Assembly (NCBI RefSeq): GCF_014646275.1
Contig: NZ_BMND01000037.1
Coordinates: 1 to 60,525 of the forward strand
DNA: 60,525 nt
Direction: 5' to 3'
Source: Streptomyces kronopolitis
GTDB taxonomy: Bacteria; Actinomycetota; Actinomycetes; Streptomycetales; Streptomycetaceae
Part shown: piece by piece, positions 8,250-15,692 of the stretch
Position numbering within the stretch: the first letter of the stretch is position 1
How the letters are laid out: the number at the start of each line of letters is the position of its first letter
The notes under the pieces: model-generated
What the model saw: only the letters and a program-made list of their open reading frames with translations
Database searches by the model: none
What the model was told of the DNA's origin: nothing
Program-made: the position numbers and the translations under genes

Positions 8250-9824
8250 CTACTCCGTATACCGCTGCGCGGGCGGCGGTGCGTACCGCTCCCGCAGCGC
8301 CGCCTTCAGCACCTTGTCCAGCGGCCCGCCGCGCGGCAGCTCCCCGGTGATCTCCAACTGCTCCGGCAGCTTCTGCACCATCAGCCCGGCCGCCCGCAGA
8401 TGCGCGGTCAGCGCGTCCAGGGTGAGCGGCGGCGCGGCCGGATCGGCGGGGACCACCACCGCGCACACCCGCTCGCCGCGCTCCCGGTCCGGCAGCCCGA
8501 TCACCGCCGCCTGCGCCACCGCCGGATGGGTGTGCACCAGATCCTCGATCTCCTGCGCGGAGATGTTCTCGCCCTTGCGGATGATGATGTCCTTGAGCCG
8601 CCCGGTGAGCACCAGGTGACCGTCGGGGCGCACGGTGCCCAGGTCGCCGGTGCGGAAGTAGCCCTCGGCGTCGAAGGCCTCCGCGGTCAGCGCCGGGTCG
8701 GTGTAGCGCCGGAACAGCATCGGGCCCCGCAGCGTCACCTCCCCGCTCTCCCCGGCGGCGGCCTCGGACCCGTCCGGCCGGGCGATGCGCACCCGCGCGC
8801 CCGCGACCGGCCTGCCGACCGTACGGGCGAGCTGCTCATCGCTGTCGTACGGCGTGCCCATCGCGATCATCGGGCACTCGGTCATCCCGTACCCGTGCAC
8901 GATCGCGCAGCCCAGCTCCCGCCCGGCCGCCCGGTACAGCTCCGGCGGCAGCGGCGCCCCGCCGCCCGACAGCAGCCGCAGCGACGGGATCAGCGGGCCG
9001 GCCTGCGGCGTCCCCTGCCGCAGCCGCCGCGACTCGTCCAGGAACGCCTGGTAGAAGGCGGTACTGCCGCCGGCCATCGTCACCCCGTGCCGACGGTAGA
9101 CCTCGGCCGCCCGCCCCGGCTCGAAGCTCTCCAGGACGACCGCCGGAAATCCGCTCACCAGCATGGCGATGACGTAGTCCGGGCCGGCGATGTGCGCGTA
9201 GGGAAAGGCGATCGAGCCGATGTCGTCCGGGGACATCCCCAGCGCGGTCGCCAGCCCGACGCCGCCGGCGATGAGGGTGGCATCGGTGTGCTCGACGCCC
9301 TTGGGGGCGGCGGTGGTGCCGGAGGTGTAGTAGATCCAGGTGGTGTCCCCGTCGCCGCCCGGCGCCGGCTCGGGCAGCCCCGCCGGATCCCCCACGGGCA
9401 GCCGCTCGCCCACCGGCAGCACCCGCACCCCGTCCCCGGCCAGCGCGCGCACCATCGCGGTGTGATCGAACCCCCGCCACACGCCCGGCACGAGCACCCA
9501 TTCCGCCCCCGACTCCGCCAGGATGAAGCCCACTTCACGCGCGCGGTGCTGGGGTATGACAGGTATCTGCACGGCCCCGACCCGAGCCAGCGCCAACGAG
9601 ACGACCACCGTCCCGACCCGACTCGGCAACTGCCAGGCGACCCGGGTGCGGGGGCCGATGCCCAACGCCAGCAGGCCGGCGGCTACCCGCAGCGCCTCGT
9701 CGCGTACCTCGTCGAAGGTGACCGTCCGTCCGCCCTCGTCGAAGAACATCGGTGCCCCGCGCGAGGCCTTTGCCCGGTAGTTGACCAGTTCCCACAGCGA
9801 CTGCACACGGGCGGGTTCGAACAC
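8250..9824 (-). CDS. Acyl-CoA synthetase (AMP-forming, cyclohexanecarboxylate/long-chain ligase type)
   Basis: 524 residues. It carries the complete adenylation signatures: YYTSGTTAAPKGVEHT (P-loop), HGYGMTECPM, YFRTGDLG, GRLKDIIIRKGENISAQEIEDL, and the C-terminal RGGPLDKVLK with the catalytic Lys. The IIRKGENIS hinge resembles medium-chain and alicyclic acid CoA ligases such as cyclohexanecarboxylate-CoA ligase. It is a second, distinct CoA-activating enzyme beside the FadD3-like one. Its promoter is well defined: operator B supplies CTGACG as -35, 18 bp before TACAGT. The transcript would begin in a strong hairpin at 9859-9890. The gene is monocistronic as far as visible. Confidence 0.87.
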   Translation of the reverse strand: MFEPARVQSLWELVNYRAKASRGAPMFFDEGGRTVTFDEVRDEALRVAAGLLALGIGPRTRVAWQLPSRVGTVVVSLALARVGAVQIPVIPQHRAREVGFILAESGAEWVLVPGVWRGFDHTAMVRALAGDGVRVLPVGERLPVGDPAGLPEPAPGGDGDTTWIYYTSGTTAAPKGVEHTDATLIAGGVGLATALGMSPDDIGSIAFPYAHIAGPDYVIAMLVSGFPAVVLESFEPGRAAEVYRRHGVTMAGGSTAFYQAFLDESRRLRQGTPQAGPLIPSLRLLSGGGAPLPPELYRAAGRELGCAIVHGYGMTECPMIAMGTPYDSDEQLARTVGRPVAGARVRIARPDGSEAAAGESGEVTLRGPMLFRRYTDPALTAEAFDAEGYFRTGDLGTVRPDGHLVLTGRLKDIIIRKGENISAQEIEDLVHTHPAVAQAAVIGLPDRERGERVCAVVVPADPAAPPLTLDALTAHLRAAGLMVQKLPEQLEITGELPRGGPLDKVLKAALRERYAPPPAQRYTE

Positions 9825-9858
9825 GGCGCGCCTCCTGGGGTGGGCAGGACGGAACGTG

Positions 9859-9890
9859 ATCCGGCCCCGGCGATCTCGCCGGGGCCGGAT
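9859..9890 (-). promoter_or_regulatory. Leader hairpin of the acyl-CoA synthetase transcript
   Basis: Two perfect 15-base arms (left arm on the + strand ATCCGGCCCCGGCGA) separated by only TC. The -10 element TACAGT is at 9897-9902, so transcription should start close to 9890 and the hairpin would occupy the extreme 5' end of the leader, 35 bases before the coding region. Such 5' stems commonly protect mRNA, but a DNA-binding role is equally possible. Confidence 0.55.
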
Positions 9891-9896
9891 GGCGCG

Positions 9897-9926
9897 ACTG
9901 TAGCAGCGAAACTGACGGATCGTCAG
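9897..9926 (-). promoter_or_regulatory. Promoter and palindromic operator B of the acyl-CoA synthetase gene
   Basis: Operator CTGACG-GAT-CGTCAG at 9912-9926, a perfect match to the shared consensus and identical over 15 bp to operator C. On the minus strand CTGACG is the -35 and TACAGT (9897-9902) the -10, with an 18-bp spacer. A protein bound here would block the promoter directly. Confidence 0.8.
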
Positions 9927-9972
9927 AGTGCTGCGGCCTACTGCTGCGTCTGCTGCTGTATGGCCGCTGGGC

Positions 9973-10125
9973 CTACTGCTGGGCCACGGGCCGGTGCCGG
10001 TCCAGGGTGGTCAGGCCCGCTCCGGGAACGTGATGGCTGCTGTCCGCCAGCGCCGGTGCCGCGGCGGCGCCGGATATGGCGGCGGCCACCGCCAGGGTCA
10101 CCAGGGCCGTCTTGAGTCGGTTCAT
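9973..10125 (-). CDS. Small exported peptide with AfsS-like DRHRP signature
   Basis: 50 residues. It has a basic start (MNRLK), a hydrophobic core rich in Ala/Leu/Val (about 6-24) and a probable signal-peptidase site after APALA (residue 27). The mature part would be only about 23 residues, ending TTLDRHRPVAQQ. The D-x-H-R-P element matches the repeated DKHRPI of the AfsS-like gene 137 bp upstream on the same strand. GGAG lies 6 bases before the ATG. A strong terminator separates it from the AfsS-like gene, so it probably has its own promoter. CAGCAGTAGGCC, which contains its stop codon, recurs 36 bp downstream, a small local duplication. I know of no described exported AfsS-type peptide. Function unknown. 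Confidence 0.65.
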   Translation of the reverse strand: MNRLKTALVTLAVAAAISGAAAAPALADSSHHVPGAGLTTLDRHRPVAQQ

Positions 10126-10170
10126 GCGTACTCCGGGTGTGAAAGGTTCCGTGGGCGGAGGGGACAGCAG

Positions 10171-10231
10171 AAAACGCCGCAGGGACCGGTCCCGATGGCT
10201 CCCCTCCGTGCCATCGAAACCAGCCCCTGCG
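10171..10231 (-). terminator. Intrinsic terminator of the AfsS-like gene
   Basis: On the minus strand two 22-base arms (positions 10231-10210 and 10199-10178) pair completely, 18 Watson-Crick and 4 G-U pairs, around a 10-base loop. GCGTTTTC follows. The stem begins 32 bases after the AfsS-like stop codon. The U-tract makes it one of the most convincing intrinsic terminators in the window. Confidence 0.85.
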
Positions 10232-10262
10232 ATCCCCCGAAACGTCGTGCTCCCGCTCAGAA

Positions 10263-10433
10263 CTACTGCGGGTCCACGATCGGCCTGTGCTTGTCCTTGG
10301 CGGACAGGACACTCGGCGCCGGCGCCGAAGACGCCTCCGGCGCGGTGCCCTCGCCGATGATCGGCCGGTGCTTGTCCATCGGCTTCATGACGGGCTTCTG
10401 GGTCGGCTGGACGTTGCTCTCTTCTGTGCTCAC
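10263..10433 (-). CDS. afsS: AfsS-like small regulatory protein
   Basis: 56 residues, hydrophilic, with GTG start and AGGAG 9 bases upstream. Two copies of DKHRPI (residues 20-25 and 47-52) flank a Pro/Ala/Ser-rich middle. AfsS (AfsR2) of Streptomyces is a protein of about 63 residues encoded immediately downstream of the SARP gene afsR, activated by AfsR, and characterised by short D-x-H-x-P repeats; it stimulates antibiotic production. Position, orientation, size and repeats all fit. A -10-like TACTGT lies at 10463-10468 but no good -35 is visible at the right distance, as expected for a SARP-activated promoter. The Arg in place of the usual Met in the repeat and the shorter length make this a divergent member. 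Confidence 0.75.
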   Translation of the reverse strand: MSTEESNVQPTQKPVMKPMDKHRPIIGEGTAPEASSAPAPSVLSAKDKHRPIVDPQ

Positions 10434-10645
10434 GGTGACCAACTCCTGTGTATGGGCGCTGTACAGTACGCCTCGCCGGCGACTCCCCCGAGGGCCGCCG
10501 GAGAGGTGTACCAGGGCCGAACACCTTACGGTGAGGCCGGGTCACCGAGCCGCTTGCCCCCCGAGGCGGCGGATCGGTTGGTAAGAGAATGGCCGCCGGC
10601 GATGAACGATCGATAAACGCCCGCGATTACGTCGCTGACCTGCGG

Positions 10646-13582
10646 TTACGCGGCGGCCATGGGGGCCAGCAGCGAGCGCACCGTGATGACCTCGGGCGAG
10701 CCGAGCCGGTCGTGGATGGCCAGCGCCTCCTGCCAGCACACCCGCGCCCGGCTGGGGTGGCCGATGGCGTGCAGGGCCCGGCCGAGCGTCGTCAGGGCGT
10801 TGGCCCGCCACCATTCGCCGCCGATGCCGCGCAGCGTGGTCAGCGCCTGCTCGGCGTGGTTGGCGGCGTCCGCGGGCCGGTTCCCGGCCAGTTCGACCTC
10901 GGCGAGCCGGAAGTACGTCATGCCCTCCCAGAACCGCTGCCGGCTCTGCTGGAATATCGTCAGCGCCTTCATCAGCTGAACGGTGGCGTCGTCCAGGCGG
11001 TCGGCCAGCGTGAAAGCCAGCGCGAGGGCGTACATGCCGTTGGCCAGGCGGCGTTCGGCGCCGAGCCGGCGGTAGATGGCGATGCCCTGTTCGGCGAGTT
11101 CGATGGCGCTGTCCGTGCGCCCGGTGTCCAGATGGACCCGGGAGAGGTTGCACAGCGCGCTGGCCTCGGACTGCTCGTTGTTGTCCGCGCGGAAGGCGCT
11201 GAGCGCCTGGTTGAGATAGGCCTCCGCGTCCGCGTGCCGCTTCTGCTCACCGGCGATGATGCCCCGGTCGTTGGGCGCGTTGGACGACGAGAAGGGGTCA
11301 CCCACGGCCAGCCCGAGCAGCATGGCCGACTTGGCGTGCTCGTCCGCCTCGTCGAGCCGTCCGGCGAGGGTGTGGACGTTGGTGAGCGAGGTGTGCAGCC
11401 GGGCCTGGGCGTGCTGGTCCTCGGCGGCCCGGGCGGCCTCCAGCAGCCGCACATTGGCCTGCTCGTACTGCCGGGCGTCGGCGCCGGACTCGGCGAGGTC
11501 CAGGGTCAGCAGCAGCAGGTCGACCGAGCGCCGCAGGAAGGCGGGGCCGGTGGCGTGCCGGGCGCAGGCGAGCACGCAGCTGGCCTCGCTGAACAGCCAG
11601 GCCAGGGCGTCCTGCCGGTCCGTCAGCTCCAGCCCGGGATAGCTCGTGGTCTCCATGTGGTCGATGAGCCGGTCGCCGGGCCGCTCCAGGGCGTACATCC
11701 GGGCGGCCGTCGCCAGATAGAAGTCCAGCAGCCGCGACAGGGCCGCCTCCCGCTCCGAGGGCGGCTGTTCGTCCCGCTCGGCGCAGGCCCGGGCGTAGAG
11801 CCGGACCAGGTCGTGGAAGCGGTAGCGGCCCGGGGCGGCGGACTCCAGGAGGCTGGCGTCGACCAGGGACTCGACGAGGTCCTCCGCGGCATCGATGTCA
11901 AGGTCGAGGACGGCCGCCGCGGCGGCCAGCGAGATGTCCGGGCCGTCGGCCAGCCCCAACAGCCGGAAGGCCCGTGCCTGGTGGGGCTCCAGCTGCCCGT
12001 ACCCCAGCTCGAAGGTGGCCTTGACGGCGAGGTCGCCGGCGCGCAGCTCGTCCAGCCGGCGGCGTTCGTCGGCGAGCTTGCTGGCCAGGACGGAGACCGT
12101 CCACGTACGGCGCGCGGCCAGCCGGGAGGCGGCGATGCGGATGGCCAGCGGCAGGAAGCCGCAGGCGCCGACGACGGCCATGGCGGCCTGCCGCTCGGAG
12201 GTGACGCGCTCCTCCCCGACGATGCGGGTGAAGAGGGTCAGGGCCTCCTCGGGGCTCATCACGTCGAGGTCGATCAGATGCGCGCCGGCCAGGTCGATCA
12301 TTCGGGCGCGGCTGGTGATCAGCGCGGCGCAGCCCTCCGCGCCGGGCAGCAGCGGGCGGATCTGGGCGGCGTCGCGCGCGTTGTCCAGCAGCGTCAGGAC
12401 GCGGCGGCCGGCGACGGTGGAGCGGTAGAGCGCGGCGCGCTCCTCCAGGCCGTCGGGGATGGCGGAATCAGCGGTTCCGAGCGCCCGCAGGAAGGCGCCG
12501 AGCACCGCCTCCGGCTCGGAGGGGGCCTGGCCGGCGCCCTGCAGGTCGACGTAGAGCTGCCCGTCGGGGAAGTGCTCGCGGGCGGCGTGCGCGACATGGA
12601 CGGCGAGGGTGGTCTTGCCGACGCCGCCGATGCCGGTGAGCGCGGAGACGGCCATCACGCTGCCCTCGGCGGTGGCCAGTTGCCGGCCGAGGTCGTCGAC
12701 GAAGGCGCTGCGGCCGGTGAAGTCGGCGACGGTGGCCGGGAGCTGCTGGGGGCGCACGAAGACCTGGTCGCTGGTGTCGGGGCAGTCGTCGATGACGGGC
12801 GGTGCGTCGAGCTCGGTGTCGGCGCGCAGGATCCGCTGCTGGAGGTCGGAGAGCGAGGCGCAGGGGTCGACGCCGAGTTCGTCGGCGAGCAGCCGGCGGG
12901 TGTCGGCGTAGACGGCGAGCGCCTCGGCCTGCCGTCCACTGCGGTAGAGGGCCAGCATGAGGAGTTCGCGCAGCCGCTCGCGCAGCGGGTGGGCGGCGGT
13001 GAGCGCGGTCAGCTCGGAGACAACCTCCGCGTGGCAGCCGGCTTCCAGGTCGAGTTCGAGGCGGGTCTCGGTGAGGGAGAGCCGCCACTCCTCCAGGCGG
13101 GTGCGCTGGGTGTCCACGTACGGCCCGGCCAGCCCGGCCAGCGGCTCGCCGTCCCACAGCGCCAGGGCCGTGTCGAGGAGTTCCCGGGCGCGGGTGCGGT
13201 CGCCGGAGGCCTTGGCCTTCTCGGCCTCGGCGGCGAACTGCTCGGCGTGGTCGTGGTCGAGGTCCAGCGGGCGGCCGTCCACCGGGCGCAGGGCGTAGCC
13301 GCCGGACTCGCTGACCAGGGCCTCGGAGTCGTCGCCGAGGGCCTTGCGCAGCCGGGAGGCGTAGGTGCGCAGCGCGGCGAGCGCGGCGTGCGGCGGTTCG
13401 TCGCCCCAGAGGGCGTCGACGAGTTCGGCCGCGGTGGCGGTGCGCCCGCCGCGCAGCAGCAGTGCAGCGAGCAGCGCGCGCTGCTGCGGGGAGCCCGCTG
13501 CCAGCGGTGTTGCGCCGCGCCAGGCCCGTACGGGACCGAGCACGGTGAAGCGGAGCCGCTCCCGCCCCGGACCGTCGTCCAT
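10646..13582 (-). CDS. afsR: AfsR-type SARP regulator with NB-ARC ATPase and TPR domains
   Basis: 978 residues, close to AfsR of model streptomycetes (about 990). Domain order: OmpR-type winged helix (about 10-95, with ALRTYASRLRKALGDD and YALRP), bacterial transcriptional activation domain (about 100-250), NB-ARC ATPase (P-loop GIGGVGKTTLAVHVAH near 320; Walker-B-like LTLLDNARDA), then C-terminal TPR-like helices (about 680-970). AfsR is a global activator of secondary metabolism whose DNA binding and ATPase are stimulated by Ser/Thr phosphorylation. The ATG at 13582 is preferred, with GGGGGG 5 bases upstream; 19 more in-frame codons lie upstream. The AfsS-like gene starts 212 bp downstream on the same strand, the classical afsR-afsS arrangement. 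Confidence 0.85.
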   Translation of the reverse strand: MDDGPGRERLRFTVLGPVRAWRGATPLAAGSPQQRALLAALLLRGGRTATAAELVDALWGDEPPHAALAALRTYASRLRKALGDDSEALVSESGGYALRPVDGRPLDLDHDHAEQFAAEAEKAKASGDRTRARELLDTALALWDGEPLAGLAGPYVDTQRTRLEEWRLSLTETRLELDLEAGCHAEVVSELTALTAAHPLRERLRELLMLALYRSGRQAEALAVYADTRRLLADELGVDPCASLSDLQQRILRADTELDAPPVIDDCPDTSDQVFVRPQQLPATVADFTGRSAFVDDLGRQLATAEGSVMAVSALTGIGGVGKTTLAVHVAHAAREHFPDGQLYVDLQGAGQAPSEPEAVLGAFLRALGTADSAIPDGLEERAALYRSTVAGRRVLTLLDNARDAAQIRPLLPGAEGCAALITSRARMIDLAGAHLIDLDVMSPEEALTLFTRIVGEERVTSERQAAMAVVGACGFLPLAIRIAASRLAARRTWTVSVLASKLADERRRLDELRAGDLAVKATFELGYGQLEPHQARAFRLLGLADGPDISLAAAAAVLDLDIDAAEDLVESLVDASLLESAAPGRYRFHDLVRLYARACAERDEQPPSEREAALSRLLDFYLATAARMYALERPGDRLIDHMETTSYPGLELTDRQDALAWLFSEASCVLACARHATGPAFLRRSVDLLLLTLDLAESGADARQYEQANVRLLEAARAAEDQHAQARLHTSLTNVHTLAGRLDEADEHAKSAMLLGLAVGDPFSSSNAPNDRGIIAGEQKRHADAEAYLNQALSAFRADNNEQSEASALCNLSRVHLDTGRTDSAIELAEQGIAIYRRLGAERRLANGMYALALAFTLADRLDDATVQLMKALTIFQQSRQRFWEGMTYFRLAEVELAGNRPADAANHAEQALTTLRGIGGEWWRANALTTLGRALHAIGHPSRARVCWQEALAIHDRLGSPEVITVRSLLAPMAAA

Positions 13583-13801
13583 GGTGCCCCCCTGCTGTGT
13601 GACTCTGTCGCGCTGTACGCACAACCTCGCTGTGCGCAACGGTCAGTCTGCCTTGTCGCGCCCGCTTCCGTCAGTAGGGGTCCCGTCCGTGCACAAAGCC
13701 TCCCCGCCTGATCGGGACCGGGGCCGGGGCGGCGCGCCCCGGGGCCACGGATTCGAACGTTCCATGCGCGCTCGGTATTCCCGTCCCCGCCTTCCTCGTT
13801 G

Positions 13802-13831
13802 CTGACGGATCGTCAGATCGGCGCTACCGTA
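13802..13831 (+). promoter_or_regulatory. Promoter and palindromic operator C of the amidohydrolase gene
   Basis: Operator CTGACG-GAT-CGTCAG at 13802-13816 is a perfect consensus match and identical to operator B. CTGACG serves as -35, and 17 bp later TACCGT (13825-13830) is the -10. The ATG follows 7 bases after the -10 with no ribosome-binding site, so the mRNA is probably leaderless. Confidence 0.8.
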
Positions 13832-13837
13832 TCCGGC

Positions 13838-15070
13838 ATGGCGACCTTCCCCAGGATCATTTCGGTGGATGACCACACGGTGGAGCCACCCCACGTCTGG
13901 CGGGACCGGCTCCCGTCGAAGTACCGCGACAGCGGTCCGCGCGTCGTCCGGGCGCCCGTGAAGGAAATGACCTTCGTCGGCGGAAAGTTCGCTCCAAAGA
14001 TGGGCGCCGCGGGCGACGAGGGGCCGATAGCCGACTGGTGGGTCTACGAGGACCTGCACCGTCCGCTGACCCGCCTGGACACCGCCGTCGGCTACTCCCG
14101 CGACGACATCAGGCTCGAAGGGATCACCTACGAGCAGATGCGCCCCGGCTCCTTCAGCGTGCCCGAGCGGCTGGCCGACATGGACGTCAACCACGTCCAG
14201 TCCGCCCTGTGCTTTCCCACCTTCCCGCGCTTCTGCGGCCAGACCTTCACCGAGGCCGCGGACCGTGAGCTGGGGCTATTGGGCGTGCGGGCGTACAACG
14301 ACTGGATGGTGGAGGAGTGGTGCGGCCCGCAGGCGCGGGGGCGGCTGATCCCGCTCACCCTCGTCCCGCTGTGGGACGCGGAACTGGCCGCCGCGGAGGT
14401 GCGGCGCAACGCGGAGCGCGGGGTCCGGGCGGTCTGCTTCAGCGAGATCCCGCCACATCTGGGGCTGCCCAGCATCCACACCGACTACTGGGACCCGTTC
14501 CTGCGCGCCTGCGACGAGACCGGCACGGTCATCGCCATGCACATCGGCTCCTCGTCGAAGATGCCCTCGACCTCGCCCGATGCCCCGGCCGCCGTCGGTT
14601 CCACGATCACCTTCGCCAACTGCTGCTTCTCGATGGTCGACTGGCTGATGAGCGGAAAGTTCGACCGCTTTCCCCGGCTGAAGATCATGTACGCCGAGGG
14701 GCAGATCGGCTGGATTCCGTATGTCCTGGAGCGCGCCCATGTGGTGTGGGAGGAGAACCGCGCCTGGGGCGGCGTCGCCGACAAGGTCCTGCGCCCGCCG
14801 GCCGAACTCTTCGCCGAGCACATCCACGGCTGCTTCTTCGACGACGCCTTCGGCCTGCGCAACCTCGACGCGATCGGCGTCGGCAACGTCCTCTACGAGA
14901 CGGACTACCCGCACTCGGACTCCACCTGGCCGAGGTCGAAGGAGGTCGGCGAGTCCCAGATGGGCCACCTGGCCCCGGATGTGGTGGAGCGGATCGTGCG
15001 GGGGAACGCGATCGAGTTGCTGGGACTCACGGGGGAGGGGTTGTGGGCGGGGGCGGCTGCCGGCGGCTGA
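13838..15070 (+). CDS. Amidohydrolase family protein (amidohydrolase_2, TIM barrel)
   Basis: 410 residues. The N-terminal VDDHTVEPPHVWRDRLPSKY, central AMHIGSSSKMPSTSP and C-terminal LYETDYPHSDSTWPRSKE blocks are typical of the amidohydrolase_2 branch (decarboxylase or hydrolase related to ACMSD), in which His/Asp residues bind one metal. In actinomycetes these proteins are common in catabolic clusters for steroids, terpenoids and aromatic acids, where they may open lactones or hydrolyse beta-diketones; the reaction here is unknown. The ATG at 13838 is chosen over a TTG at 13799, which would lie inside the operator. It carries operator C and a hairpin terminator follows, so it is a single-gene unit of the proposed regulon. 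Confidence 0.83.
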   Translation: MATFPRIISVDDHTVEPPHVWRDRLPSKYRDSGPRVVRAPVKEMTFVGGKFAPKMGAAGDEGPIADWWVYEDLHRPLTRLDTAVGYSRDDIRLEGITYEQMRPGSFSVPERLADMDVNHVQSALCFPTFPRFCGQTFTEAADRELGLLGVRAYNDWMVEEWCGPQARGRLIPLTLVPLWDAELAAAEVRRNAERGVRAVCFSEIPPHLGLPSIHTDYWDPFLRACDETGTVIAMHIGSSSKMPSTSPDAPAAVGSTITFANCCFSMVDWLMSGKFDRFPRLKIMYAEGQIGWIPYVLERAHVVWEENRAWGGVADKVLRPPAELFAEHIHGCFFDDAFGLRNLDAIGVGNVLYETDYPHSDSTWPRSKEVGESQMGHLAPDVVERIVRGNAIELLGLTGEGLWAGAAAGG

Positions 15071-15072
15071 AC

Positions 15073-15096
15073 GGGGGGCCAGGTCTTTGGCCCCTC
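15073..15096 (+). terminator. Hairpin terminator after the amidohydrolase gene
   Basis: GGGGCCA / TGGCCCC stem with a 6-base loop, extended by one G-U and one G-C pair, 3 bases after the stop codon. There is no long U-tract. Confidence 0.55.
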
Positions 15097-15466
15097 CGGC
15101 ATTGAACCGTCGCCCGTCGCCCGTCGCGCCCGTCGTCCGGCCTTCCGGCGGAGTGGCTTTCCCGCGCGTGGTCGCAGCAGAAGCCCCACATCCTGCCCTG
15201 GAGAAAATCTGTCGCGGTCAGAGTAGACATCTGGTTCTCAGTGGAGTTAGTGTTTCGTTCGTAGCCAAGACAGCAAAGAGGGCACGGCAGAGATGAACTG
15301 CCATGCATGCAGGTCACAGCACGTGTGGAACGGCAGTGGAGCGGCGGGGCCGGAATTAGTGGGTCCCCTCACTGACTGCCGGGCCCAGCGGTCCAAGGGG
15401 CCGCAAGCAGTACCGGCAAGTCCAGTAGTACGACCGATTCAGCGAACGAGGTAAGGAGCAGACGCC

Positions 15467-15616
15467 ATCAGGATCGCCCGGGCGAGGAAGAGTGCCGCTC
15501 GGGTACCGCAGGCCCCAGATTGGAAGGTGGTCCCCGGTCACGCATTCGCGATCCCCGCACCTCCGCCCTCCCAGGCGGACGAGCGGAAAAAGAAGGCCGG
15601 CGCAGTCAGCCGGTAG
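15467..15616 (+). CDS. Possible small basic peptide with ATC start
   Basis: A 49-codon frame bounded by an in-frame TAA at 15452 and a TAG at 15614. There is no ATG, GTG or TTG at its beginning, but AAGGAG stands 8 bases before an ATC codon, an optimal Shine-Dalgarno spacing. The peptide would be basic (start IRIARARKSAARVPQAP, end ERKKKAGAVSR) with a Pro-rich middle and no membrane segment. ATC is a known but rare bacterial start. It could equally be an accidental open stretch. It precedes the 32-bp palindrome and merR-like gene on the same strand. Confidence 0.25.
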   Translation: MRIARARKSAARVPQAPDWKVVPGHAFAIPAPPPSQADERKKKAGAVSR

Positions 15617-15632
15617 ATGGTGTTGAAAGCTC

Positions 15633-15664
15633 GGGGTCCGAGTGCCGTACGGCACTCGGACCCC
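15633..15664. promoter_or_regulatory. 32-bp perfect palindrome in the MerR leader
   Basis: The left arm GGGGTCCGAGTGCCGT is followed without spacer by its exact reverse complement. It ends 28 bp before the MerR ATG. As DNA it is a candidate dimer-binding operator (autoregulation by the MerR protein is the simplest idea). As RNA it would form a stem of about 14 bp close to the ribosome-binding site. Confidence 0.65.
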
Positions 15665-15692
15665 TCGATGCGTCCCCGAAAGAAGAGGTGCT

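Larger units (their letters stand above)
15097..15692 (+). other. Long untranslated or small-ORF region upstream of the MerR gene
   Basis: Nearly 600 bp without a conventional gene. It is less GC-biased than its surroundings in places (15200-15310 and 15400-15460) and holds a 32-bp perfect palindrome at 15633-15664 and a possible 49-codon frame with a non-standard start at 15467. The half-element GAGTGCCG of the palindrome recurs at 15490-15497. A regulatory leader or a small RNA is possible, but I see no recognisable riboswitch class. Confidence 0.4.

Noticed and set aside
10589..13711. 1040-codon open frame on the plus strand
   Set aside because: Antisense to the AfsR-type gene; no recognisable domain.
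13741..13770. GGATTCGAACG, resembling a tRNA T-arm or att fragment
   Set aside because: Only about 9 bases agree with the tRNA-Arg T-loop. No cloverleaf and no longer match to the tRNA 3' end.
15027..15317. Cys-containing minus-strand frame (start near 15317 or 15230)
   Set aside because: Several Cys residues suggested a metal-binding peptide, but there is no ribosome-binding site, the C-terminus is Pro/Arg shadow sequence, and it overlaps the end of the amidohydrolase gene.
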